This document shows, piece after piece, positions 1 through 7,559 of a stretch of 64,000 bases of DNA. Made by a program: the position numbers and the translations under genes. Each line of letters opens with the position of its first letter. The stretch's first letter is position 1. The stretch comes from a virus. The DNA lies in the IMG/VR virus record IMGVR_UViG_3300025701_000006, positions 1-64,000 of that record; one strand, given 5' to 3'. The notes beneath the pieces are model-generated. The model was given only the letters and a program-made list of their open reading frames with translations. It was not told where the DNA came from and made no database searches.

Positions 1-48
1 TTTTAACATAAGAAAATAAGAAAGTATAGTTTTTTGGAGGATATATTG

Positions 49-141
49 ATGGAATGGTATGATTATTGTGCTGTAATAGTACTATGGCTGTTTGCCATAG
101 TGTATATAATAAAATCTTTAGACGACGATGAAGAGGAATAA
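49..141 (+). CDS. 30-aa single-helix membrane peptide
   Basis: The ATG follows a GGAGG Shine-Dalgarno (37-41) at 8 bases, and the frame closes with TAA at 139-141, three bases before the next start. The product has a hydrophobic middle (AVIVLWLFAIVYIIKSL) and an acidic tail (DDDEEE), so it should insert in the inner membrane with the tail on one side. It is too short for a family assignment. It is the first of several tiny membrane proteins in this region, consistent with host-modifying early phage genes. Confidence 0.65.
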   Translation: MEWYDYCAVIVLWLFAIVYIIKSLDDDEEE

Positions 142-144
142 TTA

Positions 145-432
145 ATGCTTATAAAGCAAAATGCAATATATACCAATGCAAAAGGTACTAAGTATTGGAT
201 AGAAAAAGAAAATGAGTTAACGTATTACCTTTGTTTAGAGCCTAAAACTCTTCATTCTCCTTGTTATAGAAGTAAGCATGGGGATACTGAGGTATTTTAC
301 TCTGACCTAGGGGGGTTTGAGCCTAGCGGTGGTCCTGATATATATTTAGGTGCAGGCTACGGTTTTGGTATTGTACGAAAATTAGCCAAAATAAACGATA
401 ATTGTCTAGAAATAACAGTATTTGAAGAGTAA
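145..432 (+). CDS. Hypothetical protein (95 aa)
   Basis: This soluble protein of mixed composition carries a short Gly-rich stretch (SGGPDIYLGAGYGFG) and has no membrane segment. I do not recognise the family. It sits 3 bases after the previous stop and 3 bases before the next start, so it belongs to the same operon of small genes. Function is unknown. Confidence 0.6.
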   Translation: MLIKQNAIYTNAKGTKYWIEKENELTYYLCLEPKTLHSPCYRSKHGDTEVFYSDLGGFEPSGGPDIYLGAGYGFGIVRKLAKINDNCLEITVFEE

Positions 433-435
433 TTT

Positions 436-669
436 ATGGATTCATTAATATTTGCACTAGAAATAGGACTGTATACCTATGTACCACTTACAGTTGCGGA
501 TGCTTTAATAAGTAAAAGTTCTAAAAACGATGACGACTTCATCACTTTTGGGGACAACGAAAAATCTTATTGGTCGTATTTTGTAGAAAATAACAAATGG
601 TCGCTTGGAACATGCGCTGTTTTATCACTATTGGCTTTAATATGCCATCACTTTGGAGTAATACCTTGA
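436..669 (+). CDS. Hypothetical membrane protein (77 aa)
   Basis: The N-terminal half is moderately hydrophobic (LIFALEIGLYTYVPLTVADALI). A polar middle with a DDD cluster follows, then a C-terminal hydrophobic helix (LGTCAVLSLLALICHHFGVIP). Two membrane passes are plausible. It overlaps the following TTG-started gene by 4 bases (TTGA), a typical translational-coupling arrangement. No family is recognised. Confidence 0.55.
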   Translation: MDSLIFALEIGLYTYVPLTVADALISKSSKNDDDFITFGDNEKSYWSYFVENNKWSLGTCAVLSLLALICHHFGVIP

Positions 670-767
670 AAAAATTTAACACAAAAAGACGTTTTGTAGT
701 ACTTAAAGACGTAATGGTAGCAATTATATTTGTATCTATGCTTTTTTCTTTAATTATATGGAAATAA
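666..767 (+). CDS. 33-aa membrane peptide, TTG start
   Basis: This short frame starts at TTG inside the stop codon of the preceding gene (TTGA overlap) and ends with TAA at 765-767. The N-terminus is very basic (KKFNTKRR) and is followed by a single hydrophobic helix (VMVAIIFVSMLFSLIIW), a positive-inside single-pass layout. The next gene starts one base later, so it fills the space exactly. The evidence is position, hydrophobic pattern and coupling only. Confidence 0.5.
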   Translation: MKKFNTKRRFVVLKDVMVAIIFVSMLFSLIIWK

Positions 768-768
768 C

Positions 769-897
769 ATGGAAACACTACTCGTAGCAATATTTATAGT
801 ACTACTTATAGGAGCAACAACAATACCTTTTTGGGTTTTGTACGCAGCTATTAAAGAAATAAAATTTACTTTAGACAAAAAAGATGAGGATATTTGA
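769..897 (+). CDS. 42-aa membrane peptide
   Basis: The ATG lies one base after the previous stop. A long N-terminal hydrophobic helix (LLVAIFIVLLIGATTIPFWVLY) is followed by a charged tail (KEIKFTLDKKDED), typical of small phage inner-membrane proteins. It has no recognised family. The stop (895-897) lies just before the ATG of the next gene at 899, and the GAGGA that should serve that gene is inside this coding sequence. Confidence 0.55.
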   Translation: METLLVAIFIVLLIGATTIPFWVLYAAIKEIKFTLDKKDEDI

Positions 898-898
898 C

Positions 899-1210
899 AT
901 GCCAGGTTCAGAATATTATGACGCAGAGTTTTACACAGACCCAAGCAAAATAAATCAAGAAACTACACCAATAACCCCAACAGGAAAAATAGTAACTAGT
1001 AACAAGTACTTACGTCCTTGTAAAGGTATTGAAATCGACGTGTACGACGTCCTAGAAGCATTTGACGTGCCATGTCATGCAATGGCGCATGCTATAAAGA
1101 AAATGCTTTGTAGTGGCTTACGTGGCTATAAAGACAGTCAGCAAGATAAAGAAGAAGCAATTAAATCTATACAACGTTCAATAGATATGGAGAAGAAAAA
1201 TGGGTACTAG
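899..1210 (+). CDS. Hypothetical phage protein (103 aa)
   Basis: I chose the ATG at 899 over one at 884 because GAGGA (886-890) is correctly spaced before 899. The second half (from GIEIDVYDVLEAF through HAIKKMLCSGLRG to a Lys/Glu-rich helix) resembles a short helical domain common in small phage proteins, in which an HAIKK segment is followed by a K-x-x-x-D-x-x-E-A-I-x-S-I-x-R helix. I recall such proteins as uncharacterised. There are no catalytic motifs, and the function is unknown. Confidence 0.6.
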   Translation: MPGSEYYDAEFYTDPSKINQETTPITPTGKIVTSNKYLRPCKGIEIDVYDVLEAFDVPCHAMAHAIKKMLCSGLRGYKDSQQDKEEAIKSIQRSIDMEKKNGY

Positions 1211-1472
1211 CGTATTTAATAAAACAGTAGAACTAGAATTAGATTCCTTAATCGTAGAAGTAGAGTACCTCTTGTACTACGTTTCAGGAAGCTTTAACGC
1301 TTTACCAGAAGATAGCTATCCTTCTGAATATGAAATAGGAGAATGGGTAATTACTAAAATATCACTTCCTCATTACGATATGATGTTAGATATAACTAGT
1401 GATTCATTAATTATCGTACTAAGCACCGTTCATAATAAAACTATTAGAGCAGCGTGTGTAGAAGATTTATAA
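1200..1472 (+). CDS. Hypothetical protein (90 aa)
   Basis: It overlaps the end of the preceding gene by 11 bases, with a purine-rich GGAGAAG upstream as ribosome site. The product is acidic, with beta-type composition and no membrane segment. No family is recognised. It is the last small gene before the metallopeptidase/VWA gene, separated from it by 20 bases. Confidence 0.55.
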   Translation: MGTSVFNKTVELELDSLIVEVEYLLYYVSGSFNALPEDSYPSEYEIGEWVITKISLPHYDMMLDITSDSLIIVLSTVHNKTIRAACVEDL

Positions 1473-1492
1473 CCTAAATGTAGGGAATTATT

Positions 1493-2752
1493 ATGTCCTC
1501 CAATCGCAAAGCGTTTGATGAAGCCGTATCTAATATGGCAATCGCATCTAGTCCTTTTTTTAATGATTACGTATTTTATTTACATGTACTATCACAATGC
1601 AAAGTAGTATTTAAAGAAGATTTACCAGCGCCTGCAGGAGTTACTTTTCATAATGATCATTATGTTTTATACATAAACCCAACAGAAGTTATTAGTACAT
1701 TACCTGACGGTACAGAATGGTTAGGTTTCTGTGAACGTATGCCTCTTGCGCATCGCATAGGTATTATTAAACATGAAATGTTACATATTGTACTTGGACA
1801 TCTATTCCGTTCTAAGGATCTAGAGCACTACAAATACAACTTAGCTAGTGACTGTGCCCTTAACCAGCAAATCAATAGCGACCATTTACCAAATGGTGCT
1901 GTATACCCAGAAAACTTTCCTAATAAAAAAGCAAAGGATCATCTTAATGAAACAGCAGAACTCTATTATTCTCTTCTAGAAAGTCAAGACAATAATCATA
2001 ATAATGATGATGATAATGATGATAATGATGATAATGAAAAAGAACCTTACGCTATAGATGACCATTCCGTATGGAAAGAAATTACAGGTGATCAATATGT
2101 ACAGCAAGAAATAACTAAAAAAATGACAGAAAAAGCAGCAAATGATACCCAAAAATCTAAGGGTAACCTGCCGCAAAACTACAGCCAAATTATAGATAAC
2201 CTAACACACAAAAGAGAAGTAGACTGGAAACGTGTGCTGCGTTCTATAGTAGGCAACAAAAAAGCAAATAAACGTAAAACTCTTATGAGAAGAGATAGAC
2301 GTCTTCCTTTTGCAAACTGGATTAAAGGCACTACTAAAGACCGTGTACTTGAACTAGGAGTGGTATCCGATGTATCAGGCTCTGTTTGTAATGAAGCACT
2401 ACATTCTTTGTGGGGAGAAATCATAAACATATGCAAAGTGTACAACACTCCTGTAACAATGGTACAAGTGGATACACAACCATCAAAACCACAAGAACTT
2501 TCTAAAGGTGTAAAAACTGTAGAAAGAAAAGCATGCGGAGGTACATACTTATCTCCCGCCATAGAAAAATTTAAAGAATACAAAGTTAATTATGATGCCC
2601 TTGTTATTACAACAGATGGCTATCTATTTGATGAAGATATTACGCCTTTTCAAGAACTTAACATACCTATTGTATGGTTAATAGAACCAAACGGTCAGCT
2701 TATGAGCCAAATGAACAATGGGAAAATGAAAGGTATTAAACTAAAAGAGTAA
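1493..2752 (+). CDS. VWA-like metallopeptidase-fold protein (N4 gp25-like)
   Basis: The N-terminal half carries a zincin-type HExxH motif (HEMLH, about residues 94-98, followed by IVLGH) as in the DUF2201 metallopeptidase-like domain. The C-terminal third is a von Willebrand A-type fold with a MIDAS-like DVSGS and a later TTDG. The two are joined by an Asn/Asp-rich linker encoded by a microsatellite. Such proteins work with a MoxR-type AAA ATPase, encoded 5 bases downstream, in a chaperone or remodelling pair. N4-like phages carry the same pair (N4 gp24/gp25). Whether the HEMLH site cleaves peptides is unknown for phage copies. The start is supported by AGGGAA upstream. Confidence 0.85.
   Translation: MSSNRKAFDEAVSNMAIASSPFFNDYVFYLHVLSQCKVVFKEDLPAPAGVTFHNDHYVLYINPTEVISTLPDGTEWLGFCERMPLAHRIGIIKHEMLHIVLGHLFRSKDLEHYKYNLASDCALNQQINSDHLPNGAVYPENFPNKKAKDHLNETAELYYSLLESQDNNHNNDDDNDDNDDNEKEPYAIDDHSVWKEITGDQYVQQEITKKMTEKAANDTQKSKGNLPQNYSQIIDNLTHKREVDWKRVLRSIVGNKKANKRKTLMRRDRRLPFANWIKGTTKDRVLELGVVSDVSGSVCNEALHSLWGEIINICKVYNTPVTMVQVDTQPSKPQELSKGVKTVERKACGGTYLSPAIEKFKEYKVNYDALVITTDGYLFDEDITPFQELNIPIVWLIEPNGQLMSQMNNGKMKGIKLKE
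1991..2036 (+). repeat. AAT/GAT microsatellite inside the VWA gene
   Basis: Alternating AAT and GAT triplets encode an Asn/Asp run in the linker between the metallopeptidase-like and VWA domains. Because the period is three, slippage would change linker length without shifting frame. Confidence 0.9.
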
Positions 2753-2757
2753 ACATT

Positions 2758-4059
2758 ATGAACATTCAAGAAGTTAAAGAGCTAATCGCAGCAGCTGACA
2801 TATGTGGACATGTGCCTCTTATCAAAGGTGTGCACGGTTTAGGTAAATCAGAATCAGCACACCAGTATGCAAAAGAAAACAACATGCATTTTGAACCTCT
2901 TATCCTTTCTTTAATGGATACAGGTGACATGCTAGGTTTGCCAGTAACTAGGGAAGTCAATGGTGTAATGTCTACGCAGTGGGCAGCACCTAGTTGGTAT
3001 ATCAATATCGTACAGGCAGCATGGCCTGCAGAACTAGATATTAGCAAACTAGAATTTACAGACAAAGACTTTCAAGAAAAAGCACTAAGAGTTATTTCTA
3101 ATCACAAACCTGTAACAACTAAGGTGCTAAATGATTACTACTGTAAATACTACAATGTTCCTAACGATAGACTACAACTATTACGTCAAAACAAAGTAAC
3201 TTACAAAGATAGCAAACGTTCGGTACTTTTTCTTGACGAGTTTAACCGTGCACCTGCAGACATCCTAAACGCTTCTCTACAGCTTATCTTAGACCACCGG
3301 CTACATACGCATGAATTGCCTATCGTAAACGGTCAGGAGACGCTTGTAGTAGCTGCTGTAAACCCTGCTGATGGTGATTACACCGTACAAGAGTTTGACC
3401 CAGCATTACTAGATCGTTTTGTAGATTGCGAAGTAACACCAGACTTTAAGTCTTGGCTTGCATGGGCTAAACAAAATAACATAAACCAAATGGTTGTAGA
3501 CTTTTTAGTAGATAACCAGTCTAAGTTTCATTTTAGTCCTAAAGATGGATCTAAAGGTACTTCTCCTCGTTCTTGGACAAGACTTGCTACATACATCGAT
3601 AACCTAAATTCTACACCAAAAGATATTATGCCACATTACTTAAAGGGCACTATTGGATCTAGTACTGCCGCACAGTTTATTATGTTTTATAATAACTATG
3701 GCAGCGGATTAACTATTAAACTACTAGAAAAGATGATTAAAGAGGAAATCACTAAACACAAAAAGACAAACCCAGAAGAAATTGCCGAGGCTGTTAAGCC
3801 CGCTGTAGAAAAACTAGAGGCAATTAGGATGATAGAATTTGCAGAAACTTTCGTAGAAAGTTATTTTGCAAAAACTACTACTAAAAATACGCTAGTGCCT
3901 ATTTCTTATTTGTATGCACTTCCTGTAGAATGCCTAGCTTCTGTGTTAAAAAGTCTGCAAACAAGTAACCCTAAAGCATATGCTAACCTAGCTTTAGCAG
4001 ACAAAACACATAACAACAAAAAACTATTTATGAAATTAGTATCACATCTTAAGGCATAA
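2758..4059 (+). CDS. MoxR-type AAA+ ATPase (N4 gp24-like)
   Basis: A Walker A motif (GVHGLGKSE, residues 24-32) and Walker B (VLFLDEFNRAP, near residue 158) are followed by an AAA+ sensor-1 region (AAVNPADGDY) and an Arg-finger region (DPALLDRF). MoxR ATPases assemble as rings and remodel a substrate bound by a partner VWA protein. Here that partner is the gene directly upstream, 5 bases away. The C-terminal ~200 residues are helical and specific to phage members. In N4 the equivalent ATPase/VWA pair lies in the middle-gene region, agreeing with its position here. The target is unknown. Confidence 0.88.
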   Translation: MNIQEVKELIAAADICGHVPLIKGVHGLGKSESAHQYAKENNMHFEPLILSLMDTGDMLGLPVTREVNGVMSTQWAAPSWYINIVQAAWPAELDISKLEFTDKDFQEKALRVISNHKPVTTKVLNDYYCKYYNVPNDRLQLLRQNKVTYKDSKRSVLFLDEFNRAPADILNASLQLILDHRLHTHELPIVNGQETLVVAAVNPADGDYTVQEFDPALLDRFVDCEVTPDFKSWLAWAKQNNINQMVVDFLVDNQSKFHFSPKDGSKGTSPRSWTRLATYIDNLNSTPKDIMPHYLKGTIGSSTAAQFIMFYNNYGSGLTIKLLEKMIKEEITKHKKTNPEEIAEAVKPAVEKLEAIRMIEFAETFVESYFAKTTTKNTLVPISYLYALPVECLASVLKSLQTSNPKAYANLALADKTHNNKKLFMKLVSHLKA

Positions 4060-4060
4060 C

Positions 4061-4738
4061 ATGAACGTAAAACTAATTGGATACACCCAACCAGCTGAAG
4101 GTTTAGACGAAGAATTAAACATGGAAAGTGTACAAGACTTAATCGCTTTCTGTGCACGCGTGTCTAATCCATCTAACCAAATCAATATGGAGACTACAGA
4201 AAAATTGCTTAACTACCTAGCAAAGCATAAACACTGGTCTCCTTTTGAAATGGCATCAGCTACATTAGAAATTGATACTACACGAGACATTGCACGACAA
4301 ATGCTACGACATCGTTCGTTTGCATTCCAAGAGTTTTCACAACGATACGCAGATCCCGCAGACTTTGGTGACCAGTTTATTATTCGTGAAGCACGACTAC
4401 AAGACACCAAGAACCGTCAGAACAGTATTGACGTAGAAGACGACAAACTCCAGCTAGAATGGGAACGTGAGCAAAAACGTGTCATCTGGATGGCTAAACA
4501 AGTATATGAATGGGCTATTAAAAATGGAATCGCTAAAGAGCAAGCTAGAGCTGTATTACCTGAAGGTAACACAAAAAGTCGTTTGTACATGCAGGGTAGC
4601 ATACGTTCGTGGATTCATTTTATTGAACTCCGTTCGGGCAACGGTACGCAGAAAGAACATATCGAAGTAGCACTAGCCTGTGCGGAAGCTATTGCTTCCA
4701 TTTTTCCTTTGGTACATGAGTATGTATCAAAAGATTAA
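4061..4738 (+). CDS. thyX: FAD-dependent thymidylate synthase ThyX
   Basis: ThyX makes dTMP from dUMP using methylene-tetrahydrofolate, with FAD and NADPH as reductant. The diagnostic motif is present as RHRSFAFQEFSQRY (starting near residue 84), where the RHR triplet and following Ser/Arg bind FAD and dUMP. The C-terminal GSIRSWIHFIELRS segment is also characteristic. At 225 aa it has normal family length. It starts one base after the MoxR gene. In the phage it would raise thymidine supply for DNA synthesis together with nrdAB downstream. Confidence 0.95.
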   Translation: MNVKLIGYTQPAEGLDEELNMESVQDLIAFCARVSNPSNQINMETTEKLLNYLAKHKHWSPFEMASATLEIDTTRDIARQMLRHRSFAFQEFSQRYADPADFGDQFIIREARLQDTKNRQNSIDVEDDKLQLEWEREQKRVIWMAKQVYEWAIKNGIAKEQARAVLPEGNTKSRLYMQGSIRSWIHFIELRSGNGTQKEHIEVALACAEAIASIFPLVHEYVSKD

Positions 4739-4763
4739 TATGGTTAGGGATTAGCTGTTGTAG

Positions 4764-4769
4764 TATAAT
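4764..4769 (+). promoter_or_regulatory. Possible -10 element before phoH
   Basis: A perfect TATAAT occurs in the 67-base gap between thyX and phoH, preceded by GTAG. No convincing -35 hexamer lies at the right distance. The same GTAGTATAAT string occurs on the minus strand at 44810-44819, which makes a shared promoter type possible. Confidence 0.35.
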
Positions 4770-4805
4770 TAGGGTTCACTTATAACCTATGGACTCTAAT
4801 TATCT

Positions 4806-5510
4806 ATGGCCAGACGTAAAGAAAGAAAATCCCTTCTTAGTGACAACCACTTAACTATGCACGAAATCCAACCAATGACTGAAAATCAGTCAATCTTCTT
4901 CCAGAACTACGAATCTGACAAATCACAAGTATTATTAGGCTACCCAGGAACCGGTAAAACTTTTATGGCTATGAATAAAGCCCTAGAAGAACTTAACGAC
5001 CCTACGTCGCCTTATAAACGCATTGTAATTGTACGATCTGCAGTTCCTACAAGAGATGTTGGTTTTCTTCCAGGTACACTAGCAGAAAAGTCAGCAGTAT
5101 ATGAATTGCCTTATCAATCTATATGCACTGAACTATTTGGTAGAAGTGACGCTTACGAAATAATGAAGAAGCATAGAACTATTGAGTTTATGACTACTTC
5201 TTTTATTAGAGGTATAACACTAGACAGGACTATAGTAATAGTTGATGAATTTCAAAACATGACATCACATGAAGCAGACTCTATTATAACTAGGGTAGGC
5301 GACTATAGTAAGATTATATTCTGTGGCGATATACTACAAAGAGATTTAAACAGAAACTCCGAACGCAACATAGAAATATTTTTAAAAGTCCTTAGAAAAA
5401 TGGATGATGTTTTTGACTTCACCTATTTTGATGAAGACGATATTGTTAGAAGCGGACTTGTCGCTAGCTATATTAGAGCTAAGCACAAAGAGTACCCAGA
5501 CGGGTATTAA
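4806..5510 (+). CDS. phoH: PhoH-family ATPase
   Basis: A P-loop ATPase with Walker A GYPGTGKT (residues 45-52) and Walker B IVIVDEFQNM, followed by the PhoH-typical FCGDILQ segment. PhoH proteins are widespread in marine phages. Bacterial homologues are linked to phosphate stress and RNA metabolism, but the phage role is unresolved. At 234 aa it is a compact core without extra domains. It has its own upstream gap with a possible -10 and is followed by a strong terminator, so it may end a transcript that begins upstream. Confidence 0.93.
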   Translation: MARRKERKSLLSDNHLTMHEIQPMTENQSIFFQNYESDKSQVLLGYPGTGKTFMAMNKALEELNDPTSPYKRIVIVRSAVPTRDVGFLPGTLAEKSAVYELPYQSICTELFGRSDAYEIMKKHRTIEFMTTSFIRGITLDRTIVIVDEFQNMTSHEADSIITRVGDYSKIIFCGDILQRDLNRNSERNIEIFLKVLRKMDDVFDFTYFDEDDIVRSGLVASYIRAKHKEYPDGY

Positions 5511-5533
5511 CTTTTAACATATATCTACAAAAC

Positions 5534-5558
5534 AAAGCCACTTTTTAGTGGCTTTTTT
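5534..5558 (+). terminator. Rho-independent terminator after phoH
   Basis: The stem AAAGCCACT / AGTGGCTTT has a TTTT loop (GCCACT at 5537-5542, AGTGGC at 5547-5552) and runs into a T tract on the plus strand. It is a textbook intrinsic terminator and ends the VWA-MoxR-thyX-phoH run. Confidence 0.92.
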
Positions 5559-5590
5559 ATTACGTAAATTTTAAATAAAAAGGTAAAATT

Positions 5591-5992
5591 ATGACTAAAA
5601 CTACAGTTACAACTACAACTACAATTAATAGCGCACCATCAAAAAATAAATGGACTTACGAAGAAGACCAAGTACTTAAAGCAGTAATTGCAAAAAAAGG
5701 TACAATAAAAGATGCAGCTAAAAAACTAAACCGTACTGAAAAAGCTATCAGTATGAGAGCTTATGTACTTAGAAATAGCGTTAATTCAGGAAATTTTTAC
5801 TTTGCTTCAAAAGCTAAAGGAAGACGTAAGACTACTAAAACAGTTCCAGCACGTCATACAGCAAAAGTAACCACTTTAAATTGTCCTGTACCTACAGTGA
5901 ATCAGGCAGCACCTGATATGCGTTCTGTAAACCTAGCAGCTTATGCGGTAACAACAGCTTCTATTGCTGTATTAGTAAGTCTATTACTCTAG
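5591..5992 (+). CDS. Myb/SANT-like DNA-binding protein with C-terminal membrane helix
   Basis: After a Thr-rich leader, residues ~20-62 form a Myb/SANT-like three-helix domain: KWTYEEDQVLKAVIAKKG, then AAKKLNRTEKAISMRA. The pattern (W-x3-E, A-x2-L-x-R-x3-A-I) matches small homeodomain-like DNA-binding folds. A basic linker (KGRRKTTKTV) follows. The last ~20 residues (VTTASIAVLVSLLL) are hydrophobic and could anchor it in the membrane, which is odd for a DNA-binding protein. A second gene at 13655 carries a similar domain. The role is unknown. The start follows AAAAAGG. Confidence 0.7.
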   Translation: MTKTTVTTTTTINSAPSKNKWTYEEDQVLKAVIAKKGTIKDAAKKLNRTEKAISMRAYVLRNSVNSGNFYFASKAKGRRKTTKTVPARHTAKVTTLNCPVPTVNQAAPDMRSVNLAAYAVTTASIAVLVSLLL

Positions 5993-5993
5993 T

Positions 5994-6185
5994 ATGGATA
6001 TTACTAAAGCAGAACTAGTGTCAAAAGAAAGACATTATATACTTGATGTACCACATGAAGAAATACCAGACTCTAATTCTTTATCCGGCAAAGACGTACA
6101 AATACTATTTGAAAATAAATACAAAAAAATAGCACGTTCTGTAGAATGGAGAGAAGACTTTTGGAGAATACATTTCTTTATGTAA
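5994..6185 (+). CDS. Hypothetical protein (63 aa)
   Basis: A short charged protein that starts one base after the Myb-like gene. It has no recognisable motif and ends 11 bases before the first tRNA. Confidence 0.5.
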   Translation: MDITKAELVSKERHYILDVPHEEIPDSNSLSGKDVQILFENKYKKIARSVEWREDFWRIHFFM

Positions 6186-6196
6186 CTACAAAATAA

Positions 6197-6272
6197 GTCC
6201 TTGTAGCTCAGTGGTTAGAGCACTCCGCTCATAACGGATAGGTCATTGGTTCAAATCCATTCAGGGACACCA
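6197..6272 (+). tRNA. tRNA-Ile (CAU anticodon; AUA-reading type)
   Basis: A complete cloverleaf: acceptor GTCCTTG/CAGGGAC (one G-U), D-arm GCTC/GAGC, anticodon loop CTCATAA with anticodon CAT, T-loop TTCAAAT, and an encoded ACCA end. CAT could be Met or Ile2. The D-loop (AGTGGTTA), the CTCATAA loop and the GGTC variable region closely resemble bacterial tRNA-Ile2, whose C34 is changed to lysidine so that it reads AUA. I therefore favour Ile2. This fits the frequent ATA codons in these genes. Confidence 0.85.
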
Positions 6273-6276
6273 TATT

Positions 6277-6353
6277 GCATCTGTAGATCAATTGGATAGA
6301 TCATCTGCCTTCTAAGCAGAGGGTTGCAGGTTCGAGTCCTGCCAGATGCGCCA
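6277..6353 (+). tRNA. tRNA-Arg (UCU anticodon)
   Basis: A complete cloverleaf with a perfect acceptor stem GCATCTG/CAGATGC, D-stem GATC/GATC, anticodon stem TCTGC/GCAGA, loop CTTCTAA (anticodon TCT, reading AGA), T-arm GCAGG/CCTGC with TTCGAGT, and an encoded GCCA end. It lies 4 bases after the first tRNA, so they are probably co-transcribed and processed. It supplies the AGA codon, which AT-rich phages use far more than most hosts. Confidence 0.95.
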
Positions 6354-6404
6354 ACTAACTAAACTAGTAAAAAGCTTAACGTTAGCGACCGTAATAAAAA
6401 TAAA

Positions 6405-6587
6405 ATGACTAAATTACAGCTATTAAAAAACGCAAAAAACTACAAATCAGACTGTAAAGCATATTACTCTCAATATCTAGAACTGCAGTCTGAGGGTTTA
6501 GTACAATGGTCTCTAGGGATGGCATTCTTAACCGAGAAAGGTGAATGGGAAATCACTAGATTGGAGATGACAGATGATTACGTATAG
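6405..6587 (+). CDS. Hypothetical protein (60 aa)
   Basis: A small soluble protein of unknown family that overlaps the next gene by 14 bases. The 51-base gap after the tRNA holds no feature I can name. Confidence 0.5.
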   Translation: MTKLQLLKNAKNYKSDCKAYYSQYLELQSEGLVQWSLGMAFLTEKGEWEITRLEMTDDYV

Positions 6588-6948
6588 CACAAACTTTATG
6601 GGCCCTATAAGCACACAGTGGTTCGTAGAACGAGGATTGACGAAGAAAGTCAAAAGAGTTCACCGCTCTAGTATTATTGCTGAAAAGTTTGGTGCGAAAG
6701 TCGGTGATGAGTATGAAATAGATGAACTGACCGAAAACTATGCTGGTGGTCGTATTGACATTCGTGATGATAGCAAAGAAGGTTATGACGGTTGGAATGA
6801 GTATGCTGTAAAGATTATGCACGGTGAAGATTGGAATGCATTGTCCGAGTACCTAGATGGCTTAGAAACAGAAACGTTAGTAAGTTATGACGAACTTATT
6901 AAACAGTTTGAAAACCAGTATGGTAAGAACATAAGATGGGCAGAGTAA
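6574..6948 (+). CDS. Hypothetical phage protein (124 aa)
   Basis: The N-terminus (MITYSTNFMGP followed by WFVERGL) matches a pattern I recall from uncharacterised proteins of several phages. The middle is acidic, with DDSKEGYDGWNEYAV. No enzyme motif is seen. GGAG upstream gives a proper ribosome site inside the overlapped gene. Its stop overlaps the preferred ATG of the next gene. Confidence 0.6.
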   Translation: MITYSTNFMGPISTQWFVERGLTKKVKRVHRSSIIAEKFGAKVGDEYEIDELTENYAGGRIDIRDDSKEGYDGWNEYAVKIMHGEDWNALSEYLDGLETETLVSYDELIKQFENQYGKNIRWAE

Positions 6949-7190
6949 TGAAACAAATAACTGATGCTGAATACGAACTATTCCAGCAACTACAAACTAT
7001 CTGGAAGCACGCAGTACCAGAACAATCAGGTCAATACTTCATCTGCGGGTCAGGTGGTGAAAAAGACGAACATGGTTTACCTGAAGTTATTATGGTTTGT
7101 CCTAGTGCAGGATTAAACTATTTTAAAGCATACAAGAGACTAAAAAATGGAAACAGCGCTAATATGCCTAGCTCTAAATATGTACCATGA
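6948..7190 (+). CDS. Hypothetical protein (80 aa)
   Basis: The ATG at 6948 overlaps the previous stop (TAATG). An in-frame ATG at 6936 is an alternative and neither has a strong Shine-Dalgarno. The product contains FICGSGGEKDEHGLPEV and no recognised domain. Its 3' end overlaps the cell-wall hydrolase gene by 44 bases. Confidence 0.5.
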   Translation: MKQITDAEYELFQQLQTIWKHAVPEQSGQYFICGSGGEKDEHGLPEVIMVCPSAGLNYFKAYKRLKNGNSANMPSSKYVP

Positions 7191-7548
7191 AGCTAGGGGT
7201 GAACCTCTTGCAGGAAGAATAGCAGTAACACAAGTAGTTCTTAATCGTACCAAATCACAGCAGTTCCCTAACACTGTTTGTGAAGTAGTAAAACAAGCTA
7301 GGTACCGTAACAACACACTTATACTTCACCAATGCCAGTTTTCTTGGTATTGCGATGGAAAGAGTGATAAGCCCACAGACCAAATAGAATGGGAAAAAGC
7401 TTTAAATCTTAGTACTTTTATACTACTAAACAATGTACCAGACATAACGGAAGGAGGGTTGTATTACCACGCTACGTCTGTTAATCCCTACTGGGCAGAA
7501 CATTACACACCAGTAGTAACAATAAATAATCACATTTTTTACCATTAA
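7147..7548 (+). CDS. SleB-type cell wall hydrolase (endolysin candidate)
   Basis: The protein is essentially one Hydrolase_2/SleB domain. ICLALNMYHEARGE (catalytic Glu region, residues ~7-19) is followed by AVTQVVLNRTKS, CQFSWYCDG and YYHATSVNPYW, the usual order of conserved blocks. Such enzymes cut the glycan strands of peptidoglycan. No signal peptide is present, so a holin or another route would be needed to reach the wall. N4 itself uses a different (muramidase) lysin placed among late genes. Here the gene sits with middle genes, so a role in wall weakening other than final lysis is possible. Confidence 0.85.
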   Translation: METALICLALNMYHEARGEPLAGRIAVTQVVLNRTKSQQFPNTVCEVVKQARYRNNTLILHQCQFSWYCDGKSDKPTDQIEWEKALNLSTFILLNNVPDITEGGLYYHATSVNPYWAEHYTPVVTINNHIFYH

Positions 7549-7559
7549 AGGAAAACAAC

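Noticed and set aside
1976-2188. Minus-strand reading frame with a long Ile run
   Set aside because: It is the reverse reading of the AAT/GAT microsatellite inside the VWA gene, with no ribosome site or family support.
1493-2752. Calling the VWA protein an active protease
   Set aside because: HEMLH is present, but phage homologues of this MoxR/VWA type have no shown peptidase activity, so only the fold is claimed.
6197-6272. First tRNA as an elongator or initiator Met tRNA
   Set aside because: The CAT anticodon allows it, but the D-loop, CTCATAA loop and variable region look like bacterial tRNA-Ile2. The Met assignment is kept only as an alternative.
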